Assembly: GCF_018919265.1 (NCBI RefSeq)
Contig: NZ_JAHLQO010000005.1
Coordinates: 186,001-250,000 of the forward strand
DNA length: 64,000 nt
Direction of reading: 5' to 3'
Source: Peptoniphilus ovalis
Lineage (GTDB): Bacteria > Bacillota > Clostridia > Tissierellales > Peptoniphilaceae
Made by a program: the position numbers and the translations under genes. Within the stretch, counting starts at the first letter, position 1. Every line of letters starts with the position of its first letter. Shown one piece after another: positions 9,187 to 18,170 of the stretch. The notes beneath the pieces were generated by a model. That model ran no database searches, had not been told where the DNA came from, and saw only the letters and a list, made by a program, of their open reading frames with translations.

Positions 9187-9618
9187 TTATTCCTCCTCGA
9201 TTTTTTCTACTCTATTAGTATGTCTTCCGCCTTCAAATTCTTCTGATAAAAAGGCATCTACAATTTCTTTAGCCATGTCAAGACCAATAAGTCTTGCACC
9301 CATAGCTAGGACATTGGCATTATTGTGTCTTCTTGCAAGTTTTGCAGAGTATGGTTCGCTGACAAGTGCTGCTCTTATTCCTTTGACCTTATTTGCGGCT
9401 ATGGAAATTCCAATTCCCGATCCACAAATTACAATTCCAAAGTCCAGCTTATCATCAATAACCTTGTGACCAACTGCATGTCCAAAATCTGGATAATCTA
9501 CTCTAGAATCATCACTTGGTCCCATATCTATAACTTCAATGTTTTTTTCTTCTAGATATTTTTTAATATCTTCTTTGAGATAAAAACCTGCGTGGTCAGA
9601 TCCAATTGCTATTTTCAT
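9187..9618 (-). CDS. rpiB: Ribose-5-phosphate isomerase B
   Basis: This enzyme interconverts ribose 5-phosphate and ribulose 5-phosphate. It has 143 residues. [13 protein letters not shown] at the N-terminus, the active-site [20 protein letters not shown] and [17 protein letters not shown] are all present. It works in the same pentose-phosphate chemistry as the transketolase at 30.6 kb. It is separated from tsaC2 by 8 nt and from upp by 1 nt. Confidence 0.94.
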   Translation of the reverse strand: MKIAIGSDHAGFYLKEDIKKYLEEKNIEVIDMGPSDDSRVDYPDFGHAVGHKVIDDKLDFGIVICGSGIGISIAANKVKGIRAALVSEPYSAKLARRHNNANVLAMGARLIGLDMAKEIVDAFLSEEFEGGRHTNRVEKIEEE

Positions 9619-9626
9619 TTAACACC

Positions 9627-10685
9627 TCATATTCTCATTACAACTTTTCCGCCGCAAGCTTTTAGGAGTCTATTCATTATACTTAGACCAATTCCTCGTA
9701 ATTCGTAGCCTTCAGCAAAAATTATATCAACATTTTCTTCGTCACATTGTCTTAGGGCGGAGAATAAATTACTTGCCACATCTTCAAGATGTTCTCTTGA
9801 TCCAAGATTTAAAAGTAGATGAACTCCTTCGTTTTTATATTCATCGTAGCTTTCCTCAGATGCAAGTACTGCGATTTTTTTGCCCTTATTTTCTTTTATA
9901 TTTTTCTTAATTTCTGTAATAATTTTATCTAAGCCGCCTCCAAAGCAAATTGCCGGAGCCTTAGGTGCATAGTGTTTGTATTTTTGACCCGGCGACTTTG
10001 GTGCTTCGCCGCTTTTAGCATCTATTGTTGCACTATCTATTTTAATCCTAGAGTCAATTTCTTGCAAATCTTCAAGAGTTATTCTTCCAGGTCTTAAAAT
10101 CATTGGCGGATCTACTGTAACATCAAGAACTGTCGATTCAATCCCTACAATGGAATGTCCCCCATCTACAATTATATCGACTCTGCCCTTTAAATCCTTT
10201 ATGACATGCTCTGTCTCTGTTGGAGAAGGCCTTCCTGATAAGTTTGCAGATGGTGCTGCTATTGGAAGATTTACTTCTTTTAAAATTTCGTGAGCTATTT
10301 CATTTGAAGGCATTCTAATTGCAACGGTATCAAGTCCACCAGTTGCTTCATCAGGCACAAGGTCTGATCTTCTAAAAATTATAGTAAGAGGCCCTGGCCA
10401 AAACTTTACCATACATTTTTTGGCAACTTCTGGAATTTCCTCAACTAATTCTTCTATTTGATTAAATTCTACAATATGTAGAATAAGTGGATTGTCGCTT
10501 GGTCTTCCCTTTGCTTCGTAAATTTTCTTGCAAGCAGCTTTGTCAAGACCATTTCCGCCTAAACCGTAGACAGTTTCTGTTGGAAATACAACGAGTCCAC
10601 CCTTTCTAAGAGTATTTGCAATTTTCTTTAATTTATTTTTATCATCTTTTTTATCATTTGTGAATTTTATAATATCAGTCTTCAT
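9627..10685 (-). CDS. tsaC2: Threonylcarbamoyl-AMP synthase, long Sua5/YwlC form
   Basis: This enzyme makes threonylcarbamoyl-AMP for the t6A37 modification of ANN-decoding tRNAs. The N-terminal YrdC domain (about residues 15-200) contains GLVVFPTETVYGLG, KGRPSDNPLILH, PGPLTIIF and the nucleotide-binding SANLSGRPSPT. A C-terminal Sua5 domain (about 235-350) follows after a linker with PKSPGQKYKHYAP. The 352-residue length identifies the two-domain Sua5 form. The SD AGAGGTG is five bases before the ATG and is also one arm of a 13-bp hairpin (10691-10726), so initiation may respond to that structure. Confidence 0.93.
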   Translation of the reverse strand: MKTDIIKFTNDKKDDKNKLKKIANTLRKGGLVVFPTETVYGLGGNGLDKAACKKIYEAKGRPSDNPLILHIVEFNQIEELVEEIPEVAKKCMVKFWPGPLTIIFRRSDLVPDEATGGLDTVAIRMPSNEIAHEILKEVNLPIAAPSANLSGRPSPTETEHVIKDLKGRVDIIVDGGHSIVGIESTVLDVTVDPPMILRPGRITLEDLQEIDSRIKIDSATIDAKSGEAPKSPGQKYKHYAPKAPAICFGGGLDKIITEIKKNIKENKGKKIAVLASEESYDEYKNEGVHLLLNLGSREHLEDVASNLFSALRQCDEENVDIIFAEGYELRGIGLSIMNRLLKACGGKVVMRI

Positions 10686-10690
10686 AAAAA

Positions 10691-10726
10691 CACCTCTATT
10701 CTTTTATTATATCAAGAATAGAGGTG
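10691..10726 (-). terminator. Terminator hairpin whose 3' arm contains the tsaC2 Shine-Dalgarno
   Basis: CACCTCTATTCTT and AAGAATAGAGGTG form a perfect 13-bp stem with a 10-nt loop. It is followed on the minus strand by TTTTT and then the tsaC2 ATG. It would terminate transcripts from the M20 gene upstream. The same arm supplies the AGAGGTG ribosome-binding site, and the loop region includes a TATAAT-like hexamer. Confidence 0.75.
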
Positions 10727-10753
10727 CATTTTAATACCTAGTGTTAAATTATT

Positions 10754-11938
10754 TTATTTGTTAGGAATTATTATTCCCTTTTTTATATTTTCTTTGAATT
10801 CTTCATAAATTTTTTGAAACTTTTCTTCATCTTTTAAAATAGTAAGAGCTGTGTCTACAATTGAAGCAATAGTAAGTTCCATTTTTTCCTTTGCATAATC
10901 AGTTAAAGTTTCTTTTGCAAAGTCTACTGTGTGAAGATTTATATCTTTATCTGTAATTTTAAAGTATCCGTGGATTGTAGGAAGTGCGTGAGAAATATTT
11001 CCAGCATCAGTTGAGCCAGTTATATACTCATGGTCTTCGATTTCTTCGTCAATATATTTTTCCATGGAATTTTTTAAAACTTCATTAAAAGCTACATTTC
11101 TAACTAAATTGTCATTTCCCTTTTCATATTCAGAAATTTTATATTCGCAACCTGTTGCAAGTGCAGCAGCCTTTGCCATATTATCCATCTTTTCTAAGAT
11201 TTCAATTAGATATGATTTTTCATAAGCTCTTGCATAAAATCTAGAATCAGTATAATCAGGAATAATATTTGCAGCCTTGCCGCCATCTTTGATTATGCCG
11301 TGAATTCTCGCACCATCTTTTATTTGTTGACGCATAGCATTAATTGCTGTAAATAAAATTATTTGGGCATCAAGTGCATTTATCCCCTCGTGGGGTGCAT
11401 CAGATGCGTGAGAAGTTTTACCAAAAAATTCATATCTTCTTGTTTCAAGAGCAAGTGAATTTGGAGTAAGAGCATTTTCAATTCCTGGATGCATTTCGAT
11501 GCATAAATCAATATCATCAAGCTTATCTGATTTTGAAAGTTCGACTTTTGTTCCGCCAATTTCTTCTGCAGCAGTTCCCAAAACTACAACTTTTCCACCA
11601 ATTTCATCAATAAATTTTGAAAGTACAATTCCAGCTCCTGTTGCAACTGCGCCTAAAATATTGTGACCACATCCATGACCAATTCCTGGGAGTGCGTCGT
11701 ATTCACAAAGGTATGCAATAGTAAGCCCCTCTTTTTTGGAATCATAAACAGCTTTAAAATCAGTTTCTGTAAACATTGGAGTTTCAATTTCAAATCCATG
11801 CTCTTTTAAAAGATTCATGTGAGCCTTAGAGGATAATTTTTCTTCATAGCCAAGCTCTGGATTGTCGTAAATATATTGTGATAATTCATTTAAACTTTTT
11901 GAAATCTTTTCAACTTCTTCTAAAATTTTATCAGCCAT
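10754..11938 (-). CDS. M20-family amidohydrolase (AbgB-like)
   Basis: This 394-residue cytoplasmic metallohydrolase has the M20 di-metal motif GIGHGCGHNILGAVATGAG, AAEEIGGTKVELSK with the catalytic Glu pair, and SHASDAPHEGINALDA in the dimerisation/lid domain. The closest named relatives are p-aminobenzoyl-glutamate hydrolase subunit B and amidohydrolases acting on N-acyl amino acids. The substrate is not predictable from sequence. It lies 8 nt after the LtaS-like gene on the same strand, which suggests co-transcription, and ends before the 10691-10726 terminator. Confidence 0.85.
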   Translation of the reverse strand: MADKILEEVEKISKSLNELSQYIYDNPELGYEEKLSSKAHMNLLKEHGFEIETPMFTETDFKAVYDSKKEGLTIAYLCEYDALPGIGHGCGHNILGAVATGAGIVLSKFIDEIGGKVVVLGTAAEEIGGTKVELSKSDKLDDIDLCIEMHPGIENALTPNSLALETRRYEFFGKTSHASDAPHEGINALDAQIILFTAINAMRQQIKDGARIHGIIKDGGKAANIIPDYTDSRFYARAYEKSYLIEILEKMDNMAKAAALATGCEYKISEYEKGNDNLVRNVAFNEVLKNSMEKYIDEEIEDHEYITGSTDAGNISHALPTIHGYFKITDKDINLHTVDFAKETLTDYAKEKMELTIASIVDTALTILKDEEKFQKIYEEFKENIKKGIIIPNK

Positions 11939-11946
11939 AATCTCTC

Positions 11947-13824
11947 CTAATAATTAATTCTATAATATTCGTATTTTCTGTAATCATCATAAATTTCTTT
12001 AATATTTTCAGGAATATTGTTCCTTAGATGAGCTTCATTTCCATCAAAAATATAATTTCTTGAAATAATTGGAAGTTTCTTTCTAAGATCTGAATTGTAC
12101 ATAAAGAAATTATCTATCTTATTATAGTTTAACATATCGAGAAATAGCGAAGAAAGATAATTTGCAGAAATTATCCCGCCTCTTTCTACTTCAACATTTG
12201 AAGGATTTAAAAATTCTCTACCTCTTGCATTCGCAGCAATTATAAAAGGAGTTGAATAGTACTGAATTTCCTTTTCCAAATTTTCATTTGATAAATTCAT
12301 TCCAATTTCATCAAATCCACTTGGATCATTGCCAAGGTATGGAAGATGATCGCCATAAAATACCATAATTGTAGGTTCTTCTATAGAATTAATCATATCG
12401 TAAACTTCGCCAAGCATCTTATCCATATCTTTGATTCCTAAAAAGTAAACGCCAAAATTATTTGCAGCATCTTCAGATAAAATCATGTTACTTTCATAAG
12501 GAAGAGTATGCATATCTCCTTCATATTTGTCATAATAATAAGGTCCGTGATTTTGAATATCCACTGCGTATTCAAATACTGGCTCATCAGATTTTATATT
12601 TTCTAAAAATCTATTTCTATAAATTTCACTGAATTGTCTTTCGGAAACATATCCGCCCTTCATTTCAGGATTTTTAATATCTTCAAAGAATAATCTTTCT
12701 TGGAATCCAAGTTTTGGGTAGACTTCTTCTCTTCCATAAAACCAAGCAAAGCCTGGGTGGAATGCAGATGTTTTATATCCTACTTTTGAAAGAGTACTTG
12801 CAAGACTTCCTGTATTTCTTTTAACTGCAGAAAATGATGTGTTTTCATCAGGAGCAGTATCTGTAGTAAGGCAACCAGTGAGTACATCAAACTCTGTATC
12901 GCCAGTTCCACCACCAAAAGAAGGAGTTACAATTCTACCATTAAACACAGCCTCATTTAAAATTCTCTTATAATTAGTAAGAGGATCATTTTCAGGAGCA
13001 AAGGAAAAGTTTTTATTTTCAGAAATATCTGTAAAAGCCTCACCCATTATCCAAATAATATTCGGTCTTTCGTTGTACTTTATTACAGAAATATCTTCAC
13101 CACGATTTACAGACTCTCTTCTTTTCATTTCTTTTTCATCAAAACCCTCAGGCTTTCTGACAAAGGATCTTTTAATATTGTGAATGAAAGAATAATTAAA
13201 GCCCTTGGAATTAAAATGGTCTATTATATTAAATTCATTTCCATTACTTTTAAGACTGTTGTAAATATTGCTCTTTGAATAGACAGTTGTATATAAAATT
13301 GGAGCAATTAATAGAACAGCTATGCCCATTTGAAATCTTTTTTTCTTATTAAATTTAAAATTATCAATCTTAGTAAGAGAAAAAATTATAATTCCCACAA
13401 AAACAATTAACATCAATATTCCCATTAAATCGGGGAAATATGAATTTTTTACCATTGTTGCAGCTTCAATTCCAAGCCTAAAATCTGACAATTTTATAGG
13501 TGAACTTCTGTAAATTATTTTAGTCCTGTTAACTATGTAAATAACTAAGTAAAAAATTGAGTTAATCATTATTGAAAGTTTAAATCTTCCAATGATTGCT
13601 TGAAGTAGAATTCCACTTAAAAATACTGGAAGAATATTTAAAATTATCTTAATAGGATTTATTATTAAGCTAAATCCCAAATCACTTTTATCAGGGGATA
13701 TAATTACCATTGCGATAAAAATTACAACTGAAAAAAATAAGTGATATAATAAATCTTTTTTTGTAAATTTTTCTTTTACTAGAATTTCTTTATCGTCTTT
13801 CTTTAAATTAAACATTTTCATCAC
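11947..13824 (-). CDS. LTA synthase-like sulfatase-fold membrane enzyme
   Basis: This 625-residue protein has about five N-terminal transmembrane segments (residues ~25-195) followed by a large extracellular alkaline-phosphatase-fold domain. Recognisable active-site segments are IIWIMGEAFTDIS (metal-binding Glu), FGGGTGDTEFDVLTG (nucleophile Thr) and VFYGDHLPYLG (Asp-His metal ligands). The family includes lipoteichoic acid synthases and related glycerol-phosphate or phosphoethanolamine transferases. I call it LtaS-like because of the Thr nucleophile and topology; the true polymer is not known. It is the first gene before the M20 amidohydrolase. Confidence 0.8.
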   Translation of the reverse strand: MMKMFNLKKDDKEILVKEKFTKKDLLYHLFFSVVIFIAMVIISPDKSDLGFSLIINPIKIILNILPVFLSGILLQAIIGRFKLSIMINSIFYLVIYIVNRTKIIYRSSPIKLSDFRLGIEAATMVKNSYFPDLMGILMLIVFVGIIIFSLTKIDNFKFNKKKRFQMGIAVLLIAPILYTTVYSKSNIYNSLKSNGNEFNIIDHFNSKGFNYSFIHNIKRSFVRKPEGFDEKEMKRRESVNRGEDISVIKYNERPNIIWIMGEAFTDISENKNFSFAPENDPLTNYKRILNEAVFNGRIVTPSFGGGTGDTEFDVLTGCLTTDTAPDENTSFSAVKRNTGSLASTLSKVGYKTSAFHPGFAWFYGREEVYPKLGFQERLFFEDIKNPEMKGGYVSERQFSEIYRNRFLENIKSDEPVFEYAVDIQNHGPYYYDKYEGDMHTLPYESNMILSEDAANNFGVYFLGIKDMDKMLGEVYDMINSIEEPTIMVFYGDHLPYLGNDPSGFDEIGMNLSNENLEKEIQYYSTPFIIAANARGREFLNPSNVEVERGGIISANYLSSLFLDMLNYNKIDNFFMYNSDLRKKLPIISRNYIFDGNEAHLRNNIPENIKEIYDDYRKYEYYRINY

Positions 13825-13984
13825 CGATTTTCATTAAAATAATTTCCTCTATTATAATATAATTTGTAAATTTTTGGAAAAATTTCTGTAAAATTTAGAT
13901 ATTTTAGGAATTTTTTTGACTTTTAAGATGTTATATGTGAATTTGAATTTTTATAATTTTATTAAAATAAAATTTAATTTTAAA

Positions 13985-14018
13985 CATAAAAAAAGACTGC
14001 ATGGCAACAGTCTTTTTT
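13985..14018. terminator. Bidirectional hairpin flanked by A and T runs
   Basis: AAAAAAAGACTG and CAGTCTTTTTTT form a long stem. It would terminate transcription in either direction, although no gene reads into it from the left on the plus strand. It stands alone in the gap between the LtaS-like gene and the repeat block. Confidence 0.6.
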
Positions 14019-14487
14019 TGCTCTTTTCAGAGTGAAGATTGGTATATTTTATTATTAATCTTAGGAGTTATTGGGAAGTCCCAAAATCTAATCATTAGTT
14101 AATGACATTTGTTATCATTAACTATGTCTAGTATAATATCTTTAAATAACTTTGTCAAGCTTTTTTGATAAAAATTATCAAGAATATTTTCTTTGTACCA
14201 AACGCTGATATTGCAAGGCTTTCGACATTGAATTTTTTTAATTTTAAAAAGTTTTTTTAATTTTTTTTATTTTTATTAATTTTTTTATTTTTATTAATTT
14301 TTTTTATTTTTATTAATTTTTTTATGATTCAAATTTTTATTTTTTGCAATATTTAAAAGTATTTTAATTTAAAGAAATATTTGAAGAGCTCAAATTAAAA
14401 ATTTTAATTTATCAGCAGAATTATAATGCCATGTTATTAAAATTCTCAAGGATTTTTTAAGAATGCCTGATTTTGATTTTAAGTTAT
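14019..14487. other. Gene-free AT-rich stretch with a 10-bp inverted repeat and a T-rich tandem repeat
   Basis: The inverted repeat TAGTTAATGA/TCATTAACTA lies at 14096-14124. At about 14258-14325, units of 18-19 bp of the form AATTTTTTTATTTTTATT occur three times or more in tandem. I see no start codon with a Shine-Dalgarno and no coding frame. Confidence 0.6.
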
Positions 14488-14640
14488 TGCATATTTGGGG
14501 CCGCCGTGTGCCCTATGGGTATCCCCATTCTTATTTTGTTTCGCTAAGCGAGGACAGCCCCTTCTTTTCTCTTCATGTTTCTTTTTTATTAGTTCATTTT
14601 CATTCTAATGTTCTTATATAGACAACAAGGGACAGCCCTC
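14488..14640. repeat. Distant copy of the RAYT-linked nested palindrome unit
   Basis: This copy begins GGGGCCGCCGTGTGCCCTATG and continues through TTTCGCTAAGCGAGGACAGCCCC to ACAACAAGGGACAGCCCTC. It matches, block by block, the right-hand part of the units flanking the transposase at 56.3-58.8 kb, more than 40 kb away. The left outer arm is missing, so it is a partial unit. Confidence 0.85.
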
Positions 14641-15058
14641 TATATTCGCTCTCGCTCGAGTTTGTTGGGAAGACTTACCATTTCCGACTCGCTCTAAAAA
14701 ACTCCCTATTCGGTCGCATTTTCTGCAGTCCCTGGATAAGGTTCTTCATCAACTTACTCTTCGCTGTCGCTCGAGTTTATTGGAAAGACTTACCATTTCC
14801 GACTCGCTCTAAAAAACTTCCTATTCGGTCGTTTTTTATTCGCTCCCTGCATAAGGTTCTTCATCAACTCACTCCTCGCTGTCGCTCGAGTTCGTTTGGA
14901 AGACCTACCATTCGCGACTCGCTCTAAAAAACTTCCTATTCGGTCGTTTTTTATTCGCTCCCTGCATAAGGTTCTTCATCAATTCAGCCTTCGCTAGCGC
15001 TTGGCTGAATTGTGAAGACCGAAATTATTGCGACTCGTCGCAATAATTTCTACCATTA
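14641..15058 (-). repeat. 115-bp tandem array of the AATGGTAG structured repeat
   Basis: Three units spaced exactly 115 bp apart are marked by CTCGAG at 14655, 14770 and 14885, followed by a divergent fourth unit to 15058. On the minus strand the array starts with TTTAATGGTAG next to a terminator U-tract. Perfect stems include GAAATTATTGCGAC/GTCGCAATAATTTC (15021-15050), AATTCAGCC/GGCTGAATT (14981-15011) and AAAAAAC/GTTTTTT (14811-14837). Related copies occur at 41.0, 50.45, 51.7 and 61.7 kb. No protein-coding frame is supported. Confidence 0.85.
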
Positions 15059-15090
15059 AAAAAAATGCACCCAAGGAGGTGGGTGCAAGG
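15059..15090 (-). terminator. Minus-strand terminator joined to the AATGGTAG repeat
   Basis: On the minus strand TGCACCCA...TGGGTGCA is followed by eight Ts, which run straight into AATGGTAG of the repeat array. No minus-strand gene lies upstream, so the transcript it would end is unknown. Confidence 0.65.
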
Positions 15091-15258
15091 GGATTATAAT
15101 TGCAATTTATTAATATTTTAAAAAGTTGGCAAGCTTTGCTTGAGGGATTCCAAAAATAAATTTACAATTATCTTGATACATAGTATATAATAAAATACAA
15201 ACAAAATAAATTTACATTTTTTTGATTAGTTGACAAATATTATTTGATAGGTGGTCTT

Positions 15259-16227
15259 ATGAATTTTGAAACAATTTATTATTTCACAGAATTAGCAAAA
15301 AATTTAAATATGAATGAAACCAGTGAAAAGCTCTATATTTCGCAGCAAACTTTGTCTAATCACATCAAAAGAATTGAAGATTATTACGATACTAAGTTTT
15401 TCTTCAGAAAGCCAAAGTTAATGCTAACGCCAGTTGGTGAAGAGTATTTAAAATATGCAGAAGAACTTTTAAGCAAGGAATCTGATATTAAAAATAGAAT
15501 TATAGATCTTGACAATGGTACTTCGGGGACTTTAGTTGTGGGGGCATCCTCTCCTAGGGCGGATATTTTTCTTCCTTCTATTATTGAAGAATTTACGAAA
15601 AAATATCCAAAGGTTAATCTCGTGCTTCACGAAAAGCAGTCCCACGAACTTGAAGAAATGTGTGAAGAAAATAAGTTAGATATCGCCATAAGCATTGGTG
15701 AAAATTATGAAAATAGCAATTTGAGTTCAAGATTACTATTAGACGAAAAGATTTATCTTTGCGTAAGCGACAAGCTACTTAAAGAACATATTAAGGATTT
15801 AGAAGAATTTAAAATTAGAAATCACGAATCTGTAAATTTAAAAGAGTTTGAAGATATTCCCTTCCTGCTTTACACTCAAGACAATAGAATTAGGTCTTTA
15901 ATTAACAACTGCTTCTACGATGCAGGTGTAAGGCCTTTTGATTATATCGAAACTGCTTACTCAAGGATTGGGCTATCTATTTGCAACAAGGCAATTGCTG
16001 CAGTTTTTATTTCTCAAATGAATATTAATAGATGGAAAGATGAGTTCTGTGATTGTGTAAATATCTTCCCACTTTATTCCAATGGAAAGCCTGTAACTTT
16101 AGGCATCTACGCAATTAAAAATAAAAATAAATATATTGCAAAGTATGCAACTGAATTTGAAAAGTTGTTAGAGGAATATTTCCAAAAAATAAAGTACGAA
16201 CAATTAAATAGATTGGCAAAAAAATAA
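15259..16227 (+). CDS. LysR-family transcriptional regulator
   Basis: This 322-residue DNA-binding regulator has the LysR winged helix-turn-helix in the first 60 residues (MNFETIYYFTELAKNLNMN, then YISQQTLSNHIKRIEDYY). A substrate-binding-like co-inducer domain follows (about 88-310). I chose ATG 15259 because AGGTGG precedes it; an earlier in-frame ATG at 15244 lacks that support. It is transcribed alone and diverges from the repeat block. The neighbouring gene on the other strand is htrA, converging tail to tail. Its target and ligand are unknown. Confidence 0.9.
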   Translation: MNFETIYYFTELAKNLNMNETSEKLYISQQTLSNHIKRIEDYYDTKFFFRKPKLMLTPVGEEYLKYAEELLSKESDIKNRIIDLDNGTSGTLVVGASSPRADIFLPSIIEEFTKKYPKVNLVLHEKQSHELEEMCEENKLDIAISIGENYENSNLSSRLLLDEKIYLCVSDKLLKEHIKDLEEFKIRNHESVNLKEFEDIPFLLYTQDNRIRSLINNCFYDAGVRPFDYIETAYSRIGLSICNKAIAAVFISQMNINRWKDEFCDCVNIFPLYSNGKPVTLGIYAIKNKNKYIAKYATEFEKLLEEYFQKIKYEQLNRLAKK

Positions 16228-16255
16228 GGTGAACTGCAAAGTCCACCTTTTTTAA
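16225..16255. terminator. Shared terminator between the LysR gene and htrA
   Basis: AAGGTGAAC and GTCCACCTT pair around a short loop, with A and T runs on both sides. It can serve both convergent genes. Confidence 0.8.
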
Positions 16256-16263
16256 TGATTTAT

Positions 16264-17553
16264 TTAGTTTCCAAATTGTTGTCTAAATCTTTCAAGAAGT
16301 GCATCTTCTGTTGATTGTCTTCTTTGAAGTTCTTCTTGTCTTTTAGCTTCTTGCTCTTGCATATCCTTTTGAGCATCTGCATCTTTTTCGATTGAATAAT
16401 CAGTGAAAGTGATTTGAGTTGTATTTTCCTTTCCATTTCTTAGGTAAGTCACTTCAGCTGAGTCGCCTTCTTGATATTTGTAAAGTATTGTCTTTAATGA
16501 GTTATTGTCTTTTACATCATCTTTTCCAATTTTTGTTACAATATCTCCAGCTTCAAGTCCTGCAGCTGCTGCTGGTGAATTGTCATAAACTTTGTATACG
16601 AAGATTCCTTCTTCAACTGGTTCTTTTTGTCCAAATATTTGTGCCGCTGTGTTTACATCCATTGTAAGCATACCAATTGAAGTTTCTTTATAAGTTCCAG
16701 TTTCAATTACTTGTTTTATAATTGGTTTTATAAAATTAATTGGAATTGAAAATCCTAGACCTTCTGCAGATTGAACTTTAACAGTGTTAATTCCTATCAC
16801 TTCTCCCTTTGAATTAAGAAGTGGACCACCTGAGTTTCCTCCGTTTATAGAAGCATCAGTTTGAATAAGTCCAGTCATGTATCCGCCGCCACTAACTGCT
16901 CCAACATATCTATCAAGTCCTGATATAATTCCTTGAGTTACAGTTTGTGAAAATTGAAGTGAAAGTGGATTTCCTATTGCTATTGCAGGGTCCCCAATGT
17001 TAATTGCATCAGAATCTCCAAGTTCAGCTGCAGTTAATTTTTCATTTGTATCAATTTTTACAATTGCAAGGTCAATCATTTCATCTGCCCAAATAGTTTT
17101 ACCTTGAATATCTGTTTCATCATTTAGTCTCACAGTTACATTTTCTACAACTTGATCATTTAGCTTTACAACATGGGCATTAGTCAAAATATATCCTTTA
17201 GGGTCTACAATAACACCTGAGCCAACACCTTGAACTTCAACTGATCCAAAGAAAGACTGTTGAACTCCCTTTGTAGTAATTCCAACTACAGATGGCATTG
17301 ATTTTTGTGCAACTGCTGAAGCAATTGTAGCATTATCTGATGCAGAAATTGTAATATTATTTGAAGCTTCACCTGTGCTTGAAGATTTATTTCTCATTTG
17401 ATAACCAGTGACAGCTGACCCAATAATTCCACCAATAATCGAAAAAACAATTGCCATTATTACAAAAATTCCATTACCTCTAGGTTTTTTCTTTTTTATT
17501 TCTCTTGTTTCATAATTATAATCATATTTTTTATCGTCCAATTTTTCTCCCAC
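16264..17553 (-). CDS. htrA: HtrA/DegP-family serine protease with one PDZ domain
   Basis: This membrane-anchored envelope protease has 429 residues. Residues 1-27 are charged and cytoplasmic, and a single transmembrane segment follows (about 28-50). The trypsin-like domain carries the triad His127 (LTNAHVV), Asp161 (IDLAIVKI) and Ser241 (GGNSGGPLLN). A PDZ domain covers about 290-385 (SPAAAAGLEAGDIVTKI), and a Gln/Arg-rich tail ends the protein. It probably degrades misfolded exported proteins. It is monocistronic, with a long intergenic stretch upstream. Confidence 0.94.
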   Translation of the reverse strand: MGEKLDDKKYDYNYETREIKKKKPRGNGIFVIMAIVFSIIGGIIGSAVTGYQMRNKSSSTGEASNNITISASDNATIASAVAQKSMPSVVGITTKGVQQSFFGSVEVQGVGSGVIVDPKGYILTNAHVVKLNDQVVENVTVRLNDETDIQGKTIWADEMIDLAIVKIDTNEKLTAAELGDSDAINIGDPAIAIGNPLSLQFSQTVTQGIISGLDRYVGAVSGGGYMTGLIQTDASINGGNSGGPLLNSKGEVIGINTVKVQSAEGLGFSIPINFIKPIIKQVIETGTYKETSIGMLTMDVNTAAQIFGQKEPVEEGIFVYKVYDNSPAAAAGLEAGDIVTKIGKDDVKDNNSLKTILYKYQEGDSAEVTYLRNGKENTTQITFTDYSIEKDADAQKDMQEQEAKRQEELQRRQSTEDALLERFRQQFGN

Positions 17554-17691
17554 CTTTTCTTTAATTTGTTAAGTACATGATAATTGTATTATGTGAAATA
17601 TAAATGAATACATTATCAAATATTTTTGAAATGAAATTGAAATTTTTTATATTTATTTAATTTATACCTCAATATTTTATTTTCAATTAAA

Positions 17692-17937
17692 AAAGACTAA
17701 CAATTAAGTCAGTCTTCGGAGTGTTGACAAAGTAACAAAAACCACTATAAAAGCAAAGCATATTGAGCTTTCTGTACTAATTCAATTCGAAAATGAGCGT
17801 CCGAAAAACGCACTGTTTGAGCGTTAGCGAGTTTGCGTTTTTCAGCGAGTTAAGAATTAGAATTAGTAGAAAGCGAAATCCGGTGAGCGTTATAGTGGGT
17901 TTGTCTACAGTTTCAAGACTAAAAATTAAGTCAGTCT
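17692..17937. repeat. ~190-bp imperfect palindrome flanked by direct terminator-like hairpins
   Basis: The left arm (from about 17730) and right arm (to about 17910) are complementary in three blocks: GTAACAAAAACCACTATAA with TTATAGTGGGTTTGTCTAC, GCTTTCTGTACTAATTCAATTC with GAATTAGAATTAGTAGAAAGC (the first block here broken by mismatches), and CGAAAAACGCAC with GTTTGCGTTTTTC. AGACTAACAATTAAGTCAGT at 17695 recurs with one change at 17917, and each copy is itself a small hairpin. No protein is supported. The size and shape resemble a non-autonomous mobile palindrome. Confidence 0.7.
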
Positions 17938-18101
17938 CATCTTTTAAATATAATCGTAAAAACTATGGATACAATAAGCATCACGGCATATGATTTATAA
18001 TCAAGTTTCTTTAAATTTCCATATTTGAAATAATGGTATATTGAAGCTATTATAACTACAATTGCAAAACCAATTATATATCCTATTATTTTATCCTGCA
18101 T
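17937..18101 (-). CDS. Small two-helix membrane protein, 54 residues
   Basis: This short frame starts at ATG 18101 behind AAGGTGGTGAT and ends with TGA at 17937-17939. The product begins MQDKIIGYIIGFAIVVIIAS and has two hydrophobic helices (about residues 5-22 and 38-52) separated by a Lys/Tyr-rich loop. I do not recognise a family. The good ribosome-binding site and clean hydrophobic pattern support it as real. Its stop codon abuts the palindromic element, whose right-hand hairpin could act as its terminator. Confidence 0.6.
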   Translation of the reverse strand: MQDKIIGYIIGFAIVVIIASIYHYFKYGNLKKLDYKSYAVMLIVSIVFTIIFKR

Positions 18102-18170
18102 GGTATCACCACCTTAATTAAATAATCTCACAAATAATTATCAATAATTTTCTTAAGATTATTCTAAAAT

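Noticed and set aside
14019-14487. A replication origin or attachment site in the AT-rich gap
   Set aside because: No DnaA-box cluster, no dnaA or parB neighbour and no integrase; only simple T-rich repeats are visible.
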